64,000 nt of DNA. Source: Plectrocnemia conspersa. Lineage: Eukaryota; Arthropoda; Insecta; Trichoptera; Polycentropodidae. The notes under the pieces are model-generated. The model was not told where the DNA came from. It saw only the letters and a program-made list of their open reading frames with translations, and searched no databases. The position numbers and the translations under genes are program-made. The stretch lies in the NCBI GenBank assembly GCA_009617715.1, contig VTFK01000477.1, positions 62,001 to 126,000 of the forward strand. Reading direction: 5' to 3'. How positions within the stretch are numbered: the stretch's first letter is position 1; each line of letters begins with the position of its first letter. Shown piece after piece: positions 62,301 to 64,000 of the stretch.

Positions 62301-63837
62301 CGATAAATTAATTGTGTCGTGTTGCAATATCGTAAGAAAATATAATGGACTTTCTAATGGCAGACTTAGCAAAATAGATAAACAATGTCTTTAATGAAGT
62401 GTTAACGTTTACCAATGGTTAACATATTTCATAACATCCTAGCCTCATAATGAAGCCATTCATTTGCTGGGCGACGTTAATCGTCTCGTGAGAAATCATG
62501 TGGACACTTGAGAAATTAAAAATAAAAGATTTCAAATTTTTTATATGTATGAATGTATGATTATTATGCACTAATTAAACATGAATCATTATCATACATT
62601 CAATTTTTTTAATAATTGCTATTTACCCACTCTTCTTTAAATTACATTATTAACTTATTTATAAGTCGCAAAGCAAAAAGTCTTAAAAAGAATGTTTTTA
62701 ATAGGAGTATTAAAACAATTGATAAATAATCAAGTTCAGATTAATATTTTCGTTTAATGAATTATGTATGAATTTACAAAATCATTATTTTGTAAAATCA
62801 ATACATCAGACCACTTATTAATACATTTGTATAATACATATGTATATGTGTGTAAAAATCATACATATTAATTTATGAAGAAAAGTGATTTTTTGTTATA
62901 TTTATTAATTATATATAACAATTATAAAAAACACAGTACCAACACAAGACAGCAATTGTGAAAAATATTTTATAAAAATAAGAATATATATTTTATTTTT
63001 GCTAGGCAAAATTAATTTTTAGACTAAAGCATTTAGGGATGAATCAGTATATTTATAATTTTGTTAGTGAATTTTTCTGCCGTTAAGAATACTCGCTCGT
63101 TTTCCGTTGATGTTGGCTTATTTGGGAGCAAATATATATTTGAAAGAATGATATTTTAAGTCCGTTCTCCGGTTGATTGCAAAATTCCAAATACATTCAT
63201 ACATTTAAAAATATTCTAATTGTTTATTAGTGGTTTGTTTAATTATTTGATTGTCAACATCATTAGAATAAAATCGTTATTAATGTTCTCTTTACTAATT
63301 CTTTTAGTATCTGATTTTGAACTATCTAAATTAGAAAAAAGTGTCGTTCTTGTAAATAATCCTTATTATTTAAATATTATTATAGGGAACAACTTTAAAA
63401 ATGGTTTTTATTTTCAACATAGGCGGGGTTTTTTTATAAAAATGTATTTTAGCAATTAGCTGATTCGTTATTATTTTTTAGCAAACGCATCTAGTGATAA
63501 ATTTGTGTTCATTTTTAGTAGAAAATCTAAAAGTCTCGACACGGCACAAAAACCAGAAATTCTCGGATTGTTCGACACAGAATCTCTACATCATATAGAC
63601 ATAGATATACAATAATAACACAAACAAAATATTTAAAAAAATACCGATATATAATCATTTATTAATAATACACAAATAGATAAGATTTTTTTTTAAATAA
63701 GTTTTTATTAGAAATGTTTTATTCCATAAGATATTTTTTTTTATGATTTTTTAATGTATTCTATACAAATTTATGATTGAAAGAGATAGAGAAAATTTTC
63801 ATTATGTATTATTAGTTTAAATACATAATTTATTATT
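59351..63837. other. AT-rich DNA with a possible small exon at 60403
   Basis: At 60403-60438 ATGACAAAACTTACACTGAA begins a 12-codon frame ending CCAGAT|GTAAGT, a good 5' splice-donor match; nothing downstream confirms it. The 88-codon frame at 60544-60810 (+), 92-codon frame at 61804-62082 (+) and 79-codon frame at 63220-63459 (+) are unrecognised and AT-driven. Confidence 0.3.
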
Positions 63838-64000
63838 TTTTTATTACGAATCTGATCATTATGACTTGATATGTTTCTCCAATGCGTCATGATGGCACAA
63901 ACAATATGTATTTACATAAAAAACATTGAAAAAATAATAATAAACTGTTATGGTGCACACCTAAAATGGATAAGCACCATCCTATATTTTTTTAGATCCT
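63838..64000 (-). repeat. Repeat family B, copy cut by the window edge
   Basis: Aligns with 46365-46530. Read on the minus strand, the part nearest the edge keeps GWCLSILGVHHN in frame with the 46.4-kb copy, although a stop lies just upstream (R-I-stop). The coding side continues outside the window. Confidence 0.6.

Overview
The window looks like non-coding DNA from an insect or other arthropod nuclear genome. It is strongly AT-rich by eye, with long TA-type microsatellites, R1-like LINE, Tigger/pogo and hAT remnants and tRNA-derived SINE-like repeats. Nothing resembles a bacterial or viral gene array. The order cannot be fixed from sequence alone. I find no intact conserved protein gene, rRNA, functional tRNA, CRISPR array or operon. 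Most ATG-started frames are short chance frames, microsatellite frames (18.8-19.1 kb) or antisense shadows of a dead LINE.

Transposon layer. 4.33-5.25 kb holds a decayed, unrecognised coding region in three shifted frames behind a promoter-like GC island. 5.58-7.44 kb is a 5'-truncated, frameshifted R1-clade LINE sitting inside an older repeat, whose LINE-free copy is at 31.3-31.9 kb. Two hAT-type elements have clean ends: 21240-21898 (8-bp duplication CCTTAGAA, transposase-start-like peptide) and 48695-49331 (8-bp duplication ATTGCGAG, hAT C-terminal dimerisation-region peptide). Two Tigger/pogo transposase relics lie on opposite strands at 38.98-39.55 kb (-) and 41.89-42.64 kb (+). A 104-codon open frame without an ATG at 46409-46723 (-) ends in a repeat family that recurs at the window's right edge; it is probably the 3' end of a LINE I cannot name. 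SINE-like copies are at 1-230, 34.97-35.31, 52.55-52.92, 54.43-54.62 and 58.1-58.37 kb.

Island layer. Spaced every few kb through the AT-rich background are 100-700 bp blocks of mixed, CpG-containing composition with no convincing frame: near 1.2-2.0, 7.8, 8.5, 10.0-10.4, 12.2, 15.1, 16.8-17.5, 19.7-20.1, 22.8-23.1, 23.9-24.26, 25.6, 28.3, 30.6-31.3, 32.7-33.4, 38.0, 43.1-44.3, 45.5, 47.9-48.25, 49.7, 51.5, 56.4-56.8, 58.5 and 59.1-59.35 kb. This pattern would fit the intergenic or intronic surroundings of a developmentally regulated gene, with the islands as candidate cis-regulatory elements, but that is inference without alignment. One such block is duplicated: 55112-55239 and 56377-56503 are near-identical over their core.

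There is no evidence for a novel multi-gene system. The most useful leads are the duplicated island, the unnamed 46.4-46.7 kb coding remnant and its family, the decayed coding region at 4.3-5.2 kb, and the two well-bounded hAT elements.
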